Positions 24,717 through 33,805 of a DNA stretch of 54,784 nucleotides are shown here, piece by piece (the first letter of the stretch is position 1; the number at the start of each line of letters is the position of its first letter). Position numbers and translations under genes: made by a program. The notes below the pieces were generated by a model that worked only from the letters and a program-made list of their open reading frames with translations, was not told the origin of the DNA and searched no databases. The DNA is from an uncultured Clostridia bacterium. GTDB lineage: Bacteria > Bacillota > Clostridia > Christensenellales > Borkfalkiaceae. The stretch is taken from assembly GCA_947625865.1 (NCBI GenBank), contig CANQQD010000010.1, positions 1-54,784 on the forward strand. The letters run 5' to 3'.

Positions 24717-25597
24717 TTAAGTACCCCCGTGGATACGAGTTTATCCAAAAATATTTCGTCCAAAGGATCGGGAGAGGGCGCGAGAAGGTAGTAGCCGTTG
24801 CGCGAAAGGCACAGATCGCGGACCCTGCCCGTGGCATATTCGAGCGCCTGCTTATAAGCCCTCACTATCTCCTTGTTTATGTTCTTGCGGTAGAATCTGT
24901 TTGAATCCTCGCTGTCGAAGAAGTGCATCTTGCCGCGGACCTTGGGGTTCAGTTCCTCCCTCGAGAGCACCTGCACGCAGAGAATATCCCTCTTCTTGCC
25001 GGCAAGGTGGTCTATCGCCGCGGTGAAGTCGTTTTCGGTAAGAAAATCGGAAATTATTACGGAGAGCCCGTCGCCGTAGCCGACCGTGGTGGGAAGTATT
25101 GCCTCCGATATGTTGCACTCGCCGTCGAAAACTATGTTGTTCAGCTTACCTATGTTGTCGTAGTACGCCTCGCGCCCGAGCATGTTGGAGATGACCTCCT
25201 CCACGCGGTTGCCGCAGATGGCGTAAACGGACACCCTGTCCATCTCGCATACGGAAATATAGGCGAGGGCTGCGGCGATTTTAAGCGCCTGCTCATCCTT
25301 TTTGCCCTTGCCGTACGTCATTGAGCGGCTGGCGTCTATATATATGCGGGTGTGCACCTGACGCTCGTCGAGATAGAGCTTTAAGTACAGCTTTTCGAAG
25401 CGCGCGTAAACATTCCAGTCGATCTTGGTTATATCGTCGCCCGGCATATATTCGCGGTAGTCGGCAAAATCGCACGAGGACCCGAAGGTCTTGGACTGGT
25501 GATTTCCGCCGAAACGCCCCGCAACATTGTTTTTAAGGAGAGTCTGCAAAAGCTCTATCTTTCCCAGAAGCTCCTCGTTCACTACCAGAGAATTCAT
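24713..25597 (-). CDS. DUF58 protein
   Basis: 294 residues. The DUF58 signature YMPGDDITKIDWNVYARFEK lies at about residues 52-71 and an RIYIDASRSM segment (a VWA-like core) follows. It is usually encoded between moxR and VWA genes, exactly as here, and is thought to link the ATPase to the VWA proteins. It overlaps both neighbours (1 bp and 4 bp). Confidence 0.9.
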   Translation of the reverse strand: MNSLVVNEELLGKIELLQTLLKNNVAGRFGGNHQSKTFGSSCDFADYREYMPGDDITKIDWNVYARFEKLYLKLYLDERQVHTRIYIDASRSMTYGKGKKDEQALKIAAALAYISVCEMDRVSVYAICGNRVEEVISNMLGREAYYDNIGKLNNIVFDGECNISEAILPTTVGYGDGLSVIISDFLTENDFTAAIDHLAGKKRDILCVQVLSREELNPKVRGKMHFFDSEDSNRFYRKNINKEIVRAYKQALEYATGRVRDLCLSRNGYYLLAPSPDPLDEIFLDKLVSTGVLK

Positions 25598-26859
25598 TAT
25601 TTCGTTTCGCTTATTATCAGTTTTATTACGTCGTCGATGGTGAGTTTATCGGTTATAGCCGCATAATTCAGCTTTATCCTGTGTCTTAAAACGGGATATG
25701 CCAGCGCCTTTATGTCGGCATAGGATACGTTGTAGTTGCCGTTCATCAGCGCGCGCACCTTTGCGCAGGTGATGAGAGCCTGCGCCGCACGGGGCGAAGC
25801 GCCGTAGCGCACGTACTTTTTGGCGGAGGCGCAGCTCTTCTCCAGCTCGGGGTGGGTGTTGCTGACGAGATTTACCGTGTACTTGAGCACCTCGTCAATT
25901 ACGGGCACGCTCTTTGCAAGCTCGCGCATCTCGAGAATGGTGGCGCCGTCTATTACGGCGTCGGCTGTCTCGTCCATGGTTATCTGCGTCATGGATACTA
26001 TGTCGGCGAGATCCTCCTCGGAAGGGAAGCCTACGAGAAGTTTGAACATAAACCTGTCCATCTGCGCCTCGGGCAGGGGATATGTGCCGTCCTGCTCTAT
26101 GGGGTTCTCGGTGGCGAGCACGAAGAAGGGCTCGTCGAGCTTATATGTCTGTTTTGCCACGGTCACCTTGTGCTCCTGCATTACCTCGAGCATGGCGGAC
26201 TGGGTCTTGGGGGTGGCACGGTTTATTTCGTCGGCAAGCACGAGGTTGGCAAATATCGGTCCGCGCTGGAACACGGTGTTCATTTTGCCGCTCTCGTCCT
26301 TTTCTATAACGTTGGTGCCCGTCACGTCCGAGGGCATGAGGTCGGGGGTGAACTGTATGCGCGAGAAGGGCAGGCTCATGGTCTTGCCGAGGGCGCGCAC
26401 AAGCCTCGTTTTACCTACTCCGGGAACGCCCTCCAAAAGCACGTTGCCGCCCGCGACTATCGCGCAGAGCACGTTGTCCACAACGTCCTCCATGCCTACG
26501 ACGTCCTTTTTGAGCTCGCTCTTTAACCTCGTGACAGCCTCGCTGAATCTCTTTACCTTTTCCTCGTTCTCCGACTTTTCGCCGGCTTCAACGGGTCCGG
26601 CGGACGCTGTCTCCTCGGGAGCCGCGGACTCTTCGACTGCGGGTCCGTCAAAAGCTGCAGACTCTTCGCTTGCCGCAGGCTCTGTGAAAGCTGCAGACTC
26701 TTCGCTTGCCGCAGGCTCTGTGAAAGCTGCGGACTCTTCGCCTGCCGCGGGTTCGGCAAAAACTGCGTTCTCCCCGCTCTCCGCCTGTACGTTCTCGCTG
26801 CCGGTCACCTCTTCGGTGTTTTTCGTTGCGTCGTTTTTGGATTGTCCGAAAAATTTCAT
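25597..26859 (-). CDS. MoxR-family AAA ATPase with a repetitive N-terminal extension
   Basis: 420 residues. The MoxR core spans ~100-420: Walker A GVPGVGKTR, Walker B LVLADEINRATPKTQSAMLEVM, sensor FVLATENPIEQDGTYPLPEAQ and the arginine-finger segment. The first ~95 residues are an Ala/Glu/Ser-rich extension with two to three near-identical 12-residue repeats (AAFTEPAASEES), encoded by 36-bp tandem DNA repeats at about 26640-26760 whose number could vary. MoxR ATPases act as chaperones that remodel or load metal into partners carrying VWA domains. The extension is not usual for the family. Confidence 0.92.
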   Translation of the reverse strand: MKFFGQSKNDATKNTEEVTGSENVQAESGENAVFAEPAAGEESAAFTEPAASEESAAFTEPAASEESAAFDGPAVEESAAPEETASAGPVEAGEKSENEEKVKRFSEAVTRLKSELKKDVVGMEDVVDNVLCAIVAGGNVLLEGVPGVGKTRLVRALGKTMSLPFSRIQFTPDLMPSDVTGTNVIEKDESGKMNTVFQRGPIFANLVLADEINRATPKTQSAMLEVMQEHKVTVAKQTYKLDEPFFVLATENPIEQDGTYPLPEAQMDRFMFKLLVGFPSEEDLADIVSMTQITMDETADAVIDGATILEMRELAKSVPVIDEVLKYTVNLVSNTHPELEKSCASAKKYVRYGASPRAAQALITCAKVRALMNGNYNVSYADIKALAYPVLRHRIKLNYAAITDKLTIDDVIKLIISETK

Positions 26860-26879
26860 TTTGTTTTCCTCACTGTTTT

Positions 26880-28454
26880 TTATGAATTGCCGGCAGTTGT
26901 GCCGTATAAAATGTCGAAATAAAGCTTGACAGCCGCCTTCTGTTCGTCGGTCAGCTCGCCGCCGTCCAGATACTGGCGGACTATTGCGTAGTACTCGCCG
27001 AGCACGTCGCCGTACTTGCGGTAGGTGCCCGTGAACGGGTCGTATATCTCGTCCGCGGAGCCGTAGGTCATCTCGCCCCCGCCGCTGCCGCCCCCGCCGC
27101 TGCCGCTCGGGTCGTTGTCGTCGCCGCCTCCGCCTATGCCGCCTGTACCGCCGTCCGCGGGTCTGGTTACGGCGAGTTCGAGCTCAAAGCCGAGGCCGGG
27201 GAATATCTGGATCAGCGCGTTGCGGACAAATCTGCCCATCAAAAGGTTGTATGACTGCACGCTGAGTTCGTTTATAAAGTCTATCTTATAGATGCCGAAC
27301 GTGTCGTCGAGCCTGTTCTGGAGGGTGGTCATGTCGGGGGAACCGCTCGCGTCGGCCTCAAGCCGCTTTGTAAAATCGGAAACGAGCACGCCGAGCGCGC
27401 TGTTTTTAACGCCCTCGTCGGAGGCAAGCCCTGCGTTGAGAAGAGCGTCGACGGTCACGATTGTGACAATTGTCTCCGTGAGAAGTTCGCTTTCGGTCTT
27501 AACAGGCTCGCCCTCTTCCCCGCTTCCGTCGTCGGGAATAAATTCAGCCCTGAACAGGTTGTATTTGACCTTGAGCCCCGTATCGACCCCGTCGTACATC
27601 TTATCGTTATAAAAGGACACGGTGTCGTCGTAGCTCAACGCGTCGTAGTAGAGATAGGCGTCGCCGCCGCCCGAGATGGCTTCGGCAAAGTTTTTTACAT
27701 CGCCGTAATCGCCGCCCGAATACAGTCCCGCAACGGCTGTATATGTAGCCGCGCCCGCCATAGTCTCGCGGGAGATGGTCCTCACCTCCTCCACCGCCGA
27801 GCGCAGTTGTCCGTTGGTGAGTTGCCCGCCGAGCTTTCCGCCGAGCTCCTCCAGCCCGCCCACAACGGGGGCTTTGAGCTCCGCGGCGAGGTTGCTCCTG
27901 TTCACGTCGGAGATAAGCTGCTCCAGCCTTATGCGCTGCGCGCCCGTCACCTCTGCGGGGCGGTTCTCCTCGGGAATGTCGCCGTCCGCAGGAAGGATGC
28001 GCCCGGGCACGGCTATGCCCGCAACGGCTATGCCCGCGGACAGCACGAACGCCACGAGAGGCTTCCATATCCCGCCGAAGGTTACGGCGGGCACGGAAAT
28101 GCCCGAGAGCCTTGAGTAGGTATCGGCCCTCTGCATCTCAACTATGGTGCCGCTCTCGCCGCCGAAGGCAAGCGCGGTCTGGGCGCGCTCGTTCAGCCCG
28201 TATCTCTCGTCGAGGGAGCGCGCAACCTTTTTGTCGGTCGGCTTGATCAAAAGAAAAACCGATCCGCCCGCAAGCGCTGCCGCGCACACGCCGGCGAACA
28301 CATAATATAATATGCTTATATTGATCCCGCCGAGCTTGAAGCCGAGGAGCATGGCCCCCGCCGCCGCAAGCCCCGCCGCGATCCCGCAGAGCGCGCTTTT
28401 GATTATCGCGCCCAGCATATATTTCTTTTTCAGTCTTTTAAAATTTTCGTCCAT
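26880..28454 (-). CDS. membrane protein of the MoxR operon
   Basis: 524 residues. Two N-terminal membrane helices (~18-40 and ~47-67), a third at ~128-148 (PLVAFVLSAGIAVAGIAVPG), then a mostly helical soluble region. A Gly/Asp-rich low-complexity linker (GGTGGIGGGGDDNDPSG) sits near 455-485 and a short C-terminal domain closes the chain. The architecture resembles proteins often encoded with moxR/DUF58 operons, but I cannot assign a family firmly. Twenty bp separate it from the moxR gene. Confidence 0.7.
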   Translation of the reverse strand: MDENFKRLKKKYMLGAIIKSALCGIAAGLAAAGAMLLGFKLGGINISILYYVFAGVCAAALAGGSVFLLIKPTDKKVARSLDERYGLNERAQTALAFGGESGTIVEMQRADTYSRLSGISVPAVTFGGIWKPLVAFVLSAGIAVAGIAVPGRILPADGDIPEENRPAEVTGAQRIRLEQLISDVNRSNLAAELKAPVVGGLEELGGKLGGQLTNGQLRSAVEEVRTISRETMAGAATYTAVAGLYSGGDYGDVKNFAEAISGGGDAYLYYDALSYDDTVSFYNDKMYDGVDTGLKVKYNLFRAEFIPDDGSGEEGEPVKTESELLTETIVTIVTVDALLNAGLASDEGVKNSALGVLVSDFTKRLEADASGSPDMTTLQNRLDDTFGIYKIDFINELSVQSYNLLMGRFVRNALIQIFPGLGFELELAVTRPADGGTGGIGGGGDDNDPSGSGGGGSGGGEMTYGSADEIYDPFTGTYRKYGDVLGEYYAIVRQYLDGGELTDEQKAAVKLYFDILYGTTAGNS

Positions 28455-28473
28455 TTTATCCTCTTGGGGTCCG

Positions 28474-29670
28474 TCAGTCCCCGCGCTTTTTCTCTATATA
28501 CGCCGTCTCGCGGGAGAGCGAAACAGGGGCGGACGGAGCCTCTTCTCCGTACTTCAGCACCGTTACGCGCAGCTTTCTCTGCGCCCTCAGCGTTTCCTCT
28601 CCTCCGGAAATCGTATAATATTCGAACAAGAAGGTGTGTATGTTGTTATCCGGGTTTCTTGAATCGTAATTCTTTATGCCGAGAGTGAAGGGGGGATTCC
28701 CGCCCGAAAATCTGTACCCCGACACGGTGAGATCCAACGGCGTCGGTTGACCTGTAAACTCGTTTATGAGATATACCTTCATCACCGCTTCGCCTGCGGC
28801 GTAGGTCAGACTGGCGGAGGTGCCCTTTATATTCACCGCGTTATTGAATGATACGGTATAAGCGCGGCTGACGTTGTCGGGAACGGAATTCGGATATGTG
28901 TTCTCCGCCCAGAAATACGTTTCGAACACCGGCTTGCCCGTCTTTTTGTCTATCCCCTCCGTCTCGGTGACGGGAACCGATTGCCTGTCGCTGTTGCGGG
29001 AGGCGATTATTTTAAAGTCCACCGCGACCGTCTCGTTGGGAATAGCTTCGGTCTTTACCACAAAGCCGCACTCGCAGATATATCTTCTTACCCCATCGTT
29101 GAGCCCGGAGGGGGCTATTTCGTTCAGCCTTGCGTGCTCGGCGTCATTGTGGGGAACCAGCCCGTCGTGCCCGCCGCATACTTTGCACACATGATAGTGA
29201 CCCTCAGGCGTCGAGGTCCAATTCTCCTCAAAGTCGTGCTCTCCCGTCGCGGGGGTCACGCGGTTCTCCATGCTGCCGCAGACAGAGCAGAGCCATAATT
29301 CGTTGCCCTCTTTGTTGCAGGTGGCGGATTCGGTGACCATGAACAGCTTATAGTCGTGCCCGCCCGTCGCGGATATGGTATCGTTCTTGGTCGCGCCGCA
29401 GACCGTGCACACATATCTTCCCCAGCCGGGATTGCCGCAGGTGGGTTGCTCCTCTATCATATCCTCCACAAGTTCCCATTCGTGCGCGCCGGCGCTTCCC
29501 TTTGCCTCGCAGCCGGGATCGGTGCACTTGTGATAGTGCTCGGTGAAGGTGTGGGACCACTCCGCGGAATAATGGTGATCGGCAAGACCTTCGGGAACGC
29601 ACGCCGCCAGTCCCAGCGAAAGACAAACGGCAAATGCCGCCGAAAGCAAAACCATAATCGTTTTTCTCAT
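28474..29670 (-). CDS. lipoprotein with Cys/His (CxxC) modules, first gene of the MoxR operon
   Basis: 398 residues. Signal peptide with LAACVP lipobox (Cys at ~24). Residues ~30-200 carry repeated H/C modules: HYHKCTDPGCE, YVCTVCGATK, WLCSVCGS, YHVCKVCGG, YICECG. These are the same general module seen at 512-1810, with the same TxxATC-G-x-C-x2-CG logic. The C-terminal half is beta-rich. It is followed by seven genes on the same strand, so it may be the exposed sensor or ligand of the system; this is inference. Confidence 0.8.
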   Translation of the reverse strand: MRKTIMVLLSAAFAVCLSLGLAACVPEGLADHHYSAEWSHTFTEHYHKCTDPGCEAKGSAGAHEWELVEDMIEEQPTCGNPGWGRYVCTVCGATKNDTISATGGHDYKLFMVTESATCNKEGNELWLCSVCGSMENRVTPATGEHDFEENWTSTPEGHYHVCKVCGGHDGLVPHNDAEHARLNEIAPSGLNDGVRRYICECGFVVKTEAIPNETVAVDFKIIASRNSDRQSVPVTETEGIDKKTGKPVFETYFWAENTYPNSVPDNVSRAYTVSFNNAVNIKGTSASLTYAAGEAVMKVYLINEFTGQPTPLDLTVSGYRFSGGNPPFTLGIKNYDSRNPDNNIHTFLFEYYTISGGEETLRAQRKLRVTVLKYGEEAPSAPVSLSRETAYIEKKRGD

Positions 29671-29824
29671 ATATACCTCGTCCTGTTCCTACGAACTGTT
29701 AAAATTTTAAACATACAGCCACACAGTCCGTCTGATTTATAAATATTCTATGTAAAAATTTTACTGCGCATAAAATTATAAAAATTCTATTATTTTCCAG
29801 CGCAACGGTCGTATAATTATACAA

Positions 29825-29853
29825 ATTATATCACACTTTACGGTCCTATGCAA
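29825..29853 (-). promoter_or_regulatory. promoter of the eight-gene MoxR operon
   Basis: TTGCAT (29853-29848), 17-bp spacer ending TGTGA, TATAAT (29830-29825). The leader is about 148 nt and AT-rich, with GACGAGG ahead of ATG 29670. Confidence 0.75.
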
Positions 29854-29929
29854 GCAAATTGCCGTCCGTTTCGAATATTTGCGCGTATTTATTTCCTAAT
29901 TATATGAATTTTTATTATAGTAAAGGTCG

Positions 29930-30605
29930 GGAGCGCCGCGCTAATGCCCGCTGCGCTCGCGCCGTATACGCCTTGCGGCGCGTTAAATACTCGCTGCGCT
30001 CGCGCTAATGCTCGCTTTGCTCGCGTTAAATACTCGCTACGCTCGCGCTAATGCTCGCTTTGCTCGCGTTAAATACTCGCTGCGCTCGTGCGAAATATTT
30101 GCTGCGCAAATGTTAAATATCGGCTCCGCCGATGTGAAATATTTTGCTCCGCAAAATGTTGTGGTGAAAATTATAAGAAGTGGTTTTTCTGCACCCTACA
30201 CTCCCTGTCTCACACGGCGCAAGGAATAACGCCGTGTTCGGGCACCGTTCGCGCGGGACGTTTGCGCTCACTCTTTTCGCGCGGCAAAACAGCGCACTGT
30301 GCTGTTTTAAATACTCCGCGCTCGCCCTCTTCCGTCGCCGACGGGGGAGGGTGTCACGAAGTGACGGGTGGGAGAGGTCGTTTGCTTTTTATTATCCCCC
30401 CCCTCCCATCACCCGCTACGCGGGAGCTTCCCCCCCCCGTTGGGGGAAGAAGCCAAGGATAATTGCAATTACGAAGTCCCGCGGTGGGTAGAAGCGAGTT
30501 ATGCAAGGCGCGAGGATAACCTGAGGGAGTTTACATTGAAGTAAATGACCGAAGGTTGCCGCAGCGCAACACAGCAGAACGACGCTTATACACGCCGCTC
30601 GGTAG
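29930..30605. repeat. mosaic repeat island 3
   Basis: Left part (29940-30130) is an array of TTAAATACTCGCTGCGCTCGC-like and AATGCTCGCTTTGCTCGCG units; the same 43-bp unit recurs inverted at 54623-54784. Then come hairpins ATTTGCTGCGCAAAT and ATCGGCTCCGCCGAT, a CACACGGCG hairpin (about 30208-30238), a CTTCCGTCGCC module (30328-30374) and a ~140-bp element (30467-30605) that runs into the comF stop codon. No gene seen. Confidence 0.75.
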
Positions 30606-31320
30606 AATAGGGGACGGAGGCGGCGGTCACACAATACACCTCCTCAGCTCCCGCCTTTTTGAGACACTCCGCAACGGCGTTAAGGGTGGCTCCCGTCGTG
30701 GTCACGTCGTCCACGACGAGAATTTTTTTGCCCTTTACCGATCTGTCCGCCCTGAAGCAATGCCCGAGATTGGTTATGCGCTCCTCGCGCGAAAGCCCCT
30801 TCTGCGCCTTCGTTTCGGAATATTTTTCAAGCGCGCCGCCCATCAGCGGAATACCCGTCAGCCTCGAGAGTTCGCCCGCGAGCAATCCCGACTGGTTGTA
30901 GCCGCGGTCGCGCTCGGCTTTGCGGGTCATGGGCACGAACACGATGCCGTCGGGCTGCGGGAGCGCGGACAGCTTTTTTGCCATTTCCTCCGCGAGCCAG
31001 CGGTAAAGATAAGGGCGGCTCTTTTTGAAAAGTATGATAAGCTGCGCGGAAACTCCGCCGTACACGAGGGCGGAAACAGCTTTCGAATACACAGGCAGAT
31101 GAGCCTTACACTCAATACATATCTCGCTTTTGCTCGTTTTTCTGCCGCAGACAGGGCAGCTTTCGCCGTCGTTGAACTCTATTTTGCCGTAGCAATCGGG
31201 ACAGAATGACCTTCCGTCATAGATCTCTGTCCCGCACAGACGGCACAGGCGGTTTTCATGGGAGAGAGCGCCGCGGACGGCTTCCAAAAGCTTGCGGGCG
31301 CGAGGGTGTGAATTTTTCAT
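30586..31320 (-). CDS. comF: ComF family phosphoribosyltransferase-like protein
   Basis: About 244 residues, normal length. The N-terminal zinc-finger region has four CxxC pairs (CRLCG, CPDC, CPVCG, CIEC). The C-terminal phosphoribosyltransferase fold has the PRPP loop VVDDVTTTGATL. ComF works in DNA uptake and processing after transport in competent bacteria and may have other roles. ATG 31320 lies one base after the start predicted from the promoter at 31328-31356, so the mRNA should be leaderless; longer upstream frames cross the promoter. The last codons lie in a dispersed repeat. Confidence 0.9.
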   Translation of the reverse strand: MKNSHPRARKLLEAVRGALSHENRLCRLCGTEIYDGRSFCPDCYGKIEFNDGESCPVCGRKTSKSEICIECKAHLPVYSKAVSALVYGGVSAQLIILFKKSRPYLYRWLAEEMAKKLSALPQPDGIVFVPMTRKAERDRGYNQSGLLAGELSRLTGIPLMGGALEKYSETKAQKGLSREERITNLGHCFRADRSVKGKKILVVDDVTTTGATLNAVAECLKKAGAEEVYCVTAASVPYSTERRV

Positions 31321-31327
31321 GTACGCT

Positions 31328-31356
31328 ATTATAGCAAGCCCTCCGCTCCCCGTCAA
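31328..31356 (-). promoter_or_regulatory. promoter of comF, predicted leaderless
   Basis: TTGACG, 17-bp spacer, TATAAT. Predicted +1 at about 31321, next to ATG 31320. Confidence 0.75.
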
Positions 31357-31430
31357 TAGCGGGAATTTAAAAAAACGTTTTGCACATACTGCCTGTAAAC
31401 GGGCGGCGCATGCCGCCGGAGGTGCGATAG

Positions 31431-32450
31431 ATGAAAAAATTTTCGGCGGTTGCGGCTGCCGCGCTGTTGTGCGGGGCGCTGGCGCTCGCCGCCTGCGGCG
31501 GCGGCAAGCCAAACGGCGAGATCGCAGGCAATTACAGAGAGATAACGGCGGCTGAACTCAACGAAAAACTCAACACGTTCAACCAAAACGGACCCGAAAG
31601 CGGCTCCGACAAAGAGACATTCGGGCTTATGATCGAAGAGAGAATAGAGATACAGGCGGACACGCGCACGGGAGAGAATGAAAAAGCTCCGAAGCTCTTT
31701 GCGTGCGACCTCGTTTTAAGCGGCGAGACGCAGTACGTTGCGGCTTCCGGGGGCACGGACGGCGGGGAGAACAAAACGGGCGCAAAGGCGCGCTCGGGCC
31801 GTACGCTGAGCGGACGGATAGAAAAAAGCGAGGCGGCGGGCATAAACGACATAGCCGCTGACTACAAATTTACTGCCTTTTTAAAGGACGGGAACCTCTA
31901 CCTCTCCGTTCCGGACGCGGACGGGCTGCCGTTAAAGCTGCCCGAAAAGGGGAAATATATGCTGCCCGCGGACGTGCTTTCAAAATGCGTCCTCCCCATT
32001 CTTGCCGCAGCCGCCAAAACGAGCCTTGACGCGGAAGAGATTTTGAACGCATACGGGCTGAAGGCTTACGCGGACGAGAGCAGCGGTCTCAAGCTCAAAA
32101 TTTCCGCAGACAGCAATGCGTTCTACGCCGCCATTGCCGATATTTGCGGCTGTACGCTGAGCCGTGCGGAGAAATTAGCGTCATTCGACGAATTTGAGGC
32201 GGACCTCTATCTCGAGGCGGACGGCGGCGGAGCGTTCGTGCGCGCGGGACTTATATTGGATATAGACGGCAGTCTCTCCGTTACGGCGGGGAACAAAGCG
32301 GTGTACGGGGATATAAAAATCGAGGCGGACATAGCCGTAAAAAGATTCGCTGGCGAGGTGGTTACCCCGACGGACGAGGAGCTGAAGGAATATAAGAGCC
32401 TTTTTCCTGCGCAGACGGCAAAAATAAATTTTTCGGATATTAACGTATAA
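31431..32450 (+). CDS. lipoprotein of unknown function
   Basis: 339 residues. Signal peptide with LAACGG lipobox (Cys at ~22), good ribosome site (GGAGG) and ATG 31431. The mature part alternates acidic helices and beta strands (for example DLYLEADGGGAFVRAG) and has no family I recognise. It is followed 29 bp later by spoIIR, so it may be co-transcribed with a sporulation gene, which is unusual for a lipoprotein of this type. Confidence 0.7.
   Translation: MKKFSAVAAAALLCGALALAACGGGKPNGEIAGNYREITAAELNEKLNTFNQNGPESGSDKETFGLMIEERIEIQADTRTGENEKAPKLFACDLVLSGETQYVAASGGTDGGENKTGAKARSGRTLSGRIEKSEAAGINDIAADYKFTAFLKDGNLYLSVPDADGLPLKLPEKGKYMLPADVLSKCVLPILAAAAKTSLDAEEILNAYGLKAYADESSGLKLKISADSNAFYAAIADICGCTLSRAEKLASFDEFEADLYLEADGGGAFVRAGLILDIDGSLSVTAGNKAVYGDIKIEADIAVKRFAGEVVTPTDEELKEYKSLFPAQTAKINFSDINV
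31565..31578 (-). repeat. copy 3 of the 14-bp word (reads AAAACTCAACACGT on +)
   Basis: Perfect copy in the lipoprotein coding sequence, where it is read as KLNTF. Confidence 0.6.
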
Positions 32451-32479
32451 ATTCATTCACCGGCGGCAATAACCGCGGT

Positions 32480-33007
32480 ATGAAAAATTTTTGTATAGTT
32501 TTTTTTGTATTAATCATAATAATTGCAACGGCAGTTTGCGCGGCGGAGTTCTCTAAGCCGCAGACGGAGACGGAATACCTCAGAATACACGTGCGGGCAA
32601 ACTCCAACGGCGAAGCCGACCAGACGGTGAAATACGAGGTCAAAGACGAGGTGGTGAAATTTTTCACGCCCTACGCCGCAGAGTGCACCTCAAAGGAGAG
32701 GGCGGAGGAAATATTGACTTCCCTCCTCCCCGAAATAGAGGAGGTCTGCGACCGCGTGTTAAAGAAAAACGGCTTCGGCTATGCCTCGAGGGCGAGCCTC
32801 AAGAGGGAGAAGTTCCCCACGAGGGTGTACGGCGACCTCACTTTGGAGGAGGGCATATACGACGCGCTCATTATAGAGCTCGGCTCGGGCACGGGCGACA
32901 ACTGGTGGTGCGTGGTGTATCCGCCCCTCTGCTTTACCTCGGGCAACGGCAGCGTGCGCTACCGCTCGGCAATTTACGACATAGTGCGGAAATTTTTCGA
33001 TAAATGA
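32480..33007 (+). CDS. spoIIR: stage II sporulation protein R
   Basis: 175 residues. One N-terminal membrane or signal helix, then the SpoIIR signature LRIHVRANSNGEADQTVKYEVKDEVV and a C-terminal GDNWWCVVYPPLCF motif with conserved Trp and Cys residues. SpoIIR is made in the forespore under sigma-F and activates the protease SpoIIGA that matures sigma-E in the mother cell. It is somewhat shorter than the B. subtilis protein. No good ribosome site precedes ATG 32480. Confidence 0.92.
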   Translation: MKNFCIVFFVLIIIIATAVCAAEFSKPQTETEYLRIHVRANSNGEADQTVKYEVKDEVVKFFTPYAAECTSKERAEEILTSLLPEIEEVCDRVLKKNGFGYASRASLKREKFPTRVYGDLTLEEGIYDALIIELGSGTGDNWWCVVYPPLCFTSGNGSVRYRSAIYDIVRKFFDK

Positions 33008-33054
33008 CCGCTTGACATAGAAATACGCTCGCCGTTTGCGGGCAAGGAGGAAAA

Positions 33055-33795
33055 ATGAAAAAAGCACTTAAAATGGGTGTGGCGTGCGTTGCGGTTGCCG
33101 CAGTAGGCTGCGCCACCGCCCTGTTCCAGATGGGACACACAAGCGATGAAGTCGCTGCGCCCCCTTACGTTCAGACTGCTGTTTTGAAGCAGGGTGCAAG
33201 CGGCGGCGAAGTAAAGGAACTACAGAGGCGTTTGAAACAGTGGGGCTACTATTCGGGCGCGGTGGACGGCATTTACGGCAAAGCCACAGTCGAAGCCGTG
33301 AGGTATTTCCAGCGCAAGAACGGGCTCACCGCCGACGGCATAGCCGGCAAAGCCACCTTCGAGGCGCTGGGCATGAACGAGTCCGCAAAAGCCCTCGACA
33401 AGGGGGGCTCGGGCTCGTCGGGATCGTCGGGCTCGAATTACACCAATTCGGACACCTATCTTCTGGCAAAATGCATCTATGCCGAGGCGCGCGGGGAGAG
33501 CTACGAGGGACAGGTGGCTGTAGGCGCGGTAATTTTAAACCGCGTACGCTCCTCGAAGTTCCCCAACACGATCTCGGGAGTTATTTACCAGTCCAACGCA
33601 TTCACGGCTGTCACCGACGGGCAGATCAATCTTTCGCCCGACAAGACCGCAATGAACGCGGCGCAGGACGCCATCAACGGCTGGGACCCCACCTACGGTT
33701 GCCTTTATTACTACAACCCCGCGGTGGCTACGAGCAGTTGGATATTCGGCAGGGAGACGGTTACCACGATAGGTAAGCACGTCTTCGCAATTTAG
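33055..33795 (+). CDS. sleB: spore cortex-lytic enzyme SleB
   Basis: 246 residues. Signal peptide, then a PG_binding_1 domain (~45-105: GASGGEVKELQRRLKQWGYY, DGIYGKATVEAVRYFQ), a Gly/Ser linker, and a Hydrolase_2 lytic transglycosylase-like domain (~135-246) with the catalytic Glu in CIYAEARGES. It degrades spore cortex peptidoglycan during germination. GGAGG precedes ATG 33055. The gene pairs with ypeB 10 bp downstream, as in Bacillus. Confidence 0.95.
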   Translation: MKKALKMGVACVAVAAVGCATALFQMGHTSDEVAAPPYVQTAVLKQGASGGEVKELQRRLKQWGYYSGAVDGIYGKATVEAVRYFQRKNGLTADGIAGKATFEALGMNESAKALDKGGSGSSGSSGSNYTNSDTYLLAKCIYAEARGESYEGQVAVGAVILNRVRSSKFPNTISGVIYQSNAFTAVTDGQINLSPDKTAMNAAQDAINGWDPTYGCLYYYNPAVATSSWIFGRETVTTIGKHVFAI

Positions 33796-33805
33796 GGGGT
33801 AAGAT

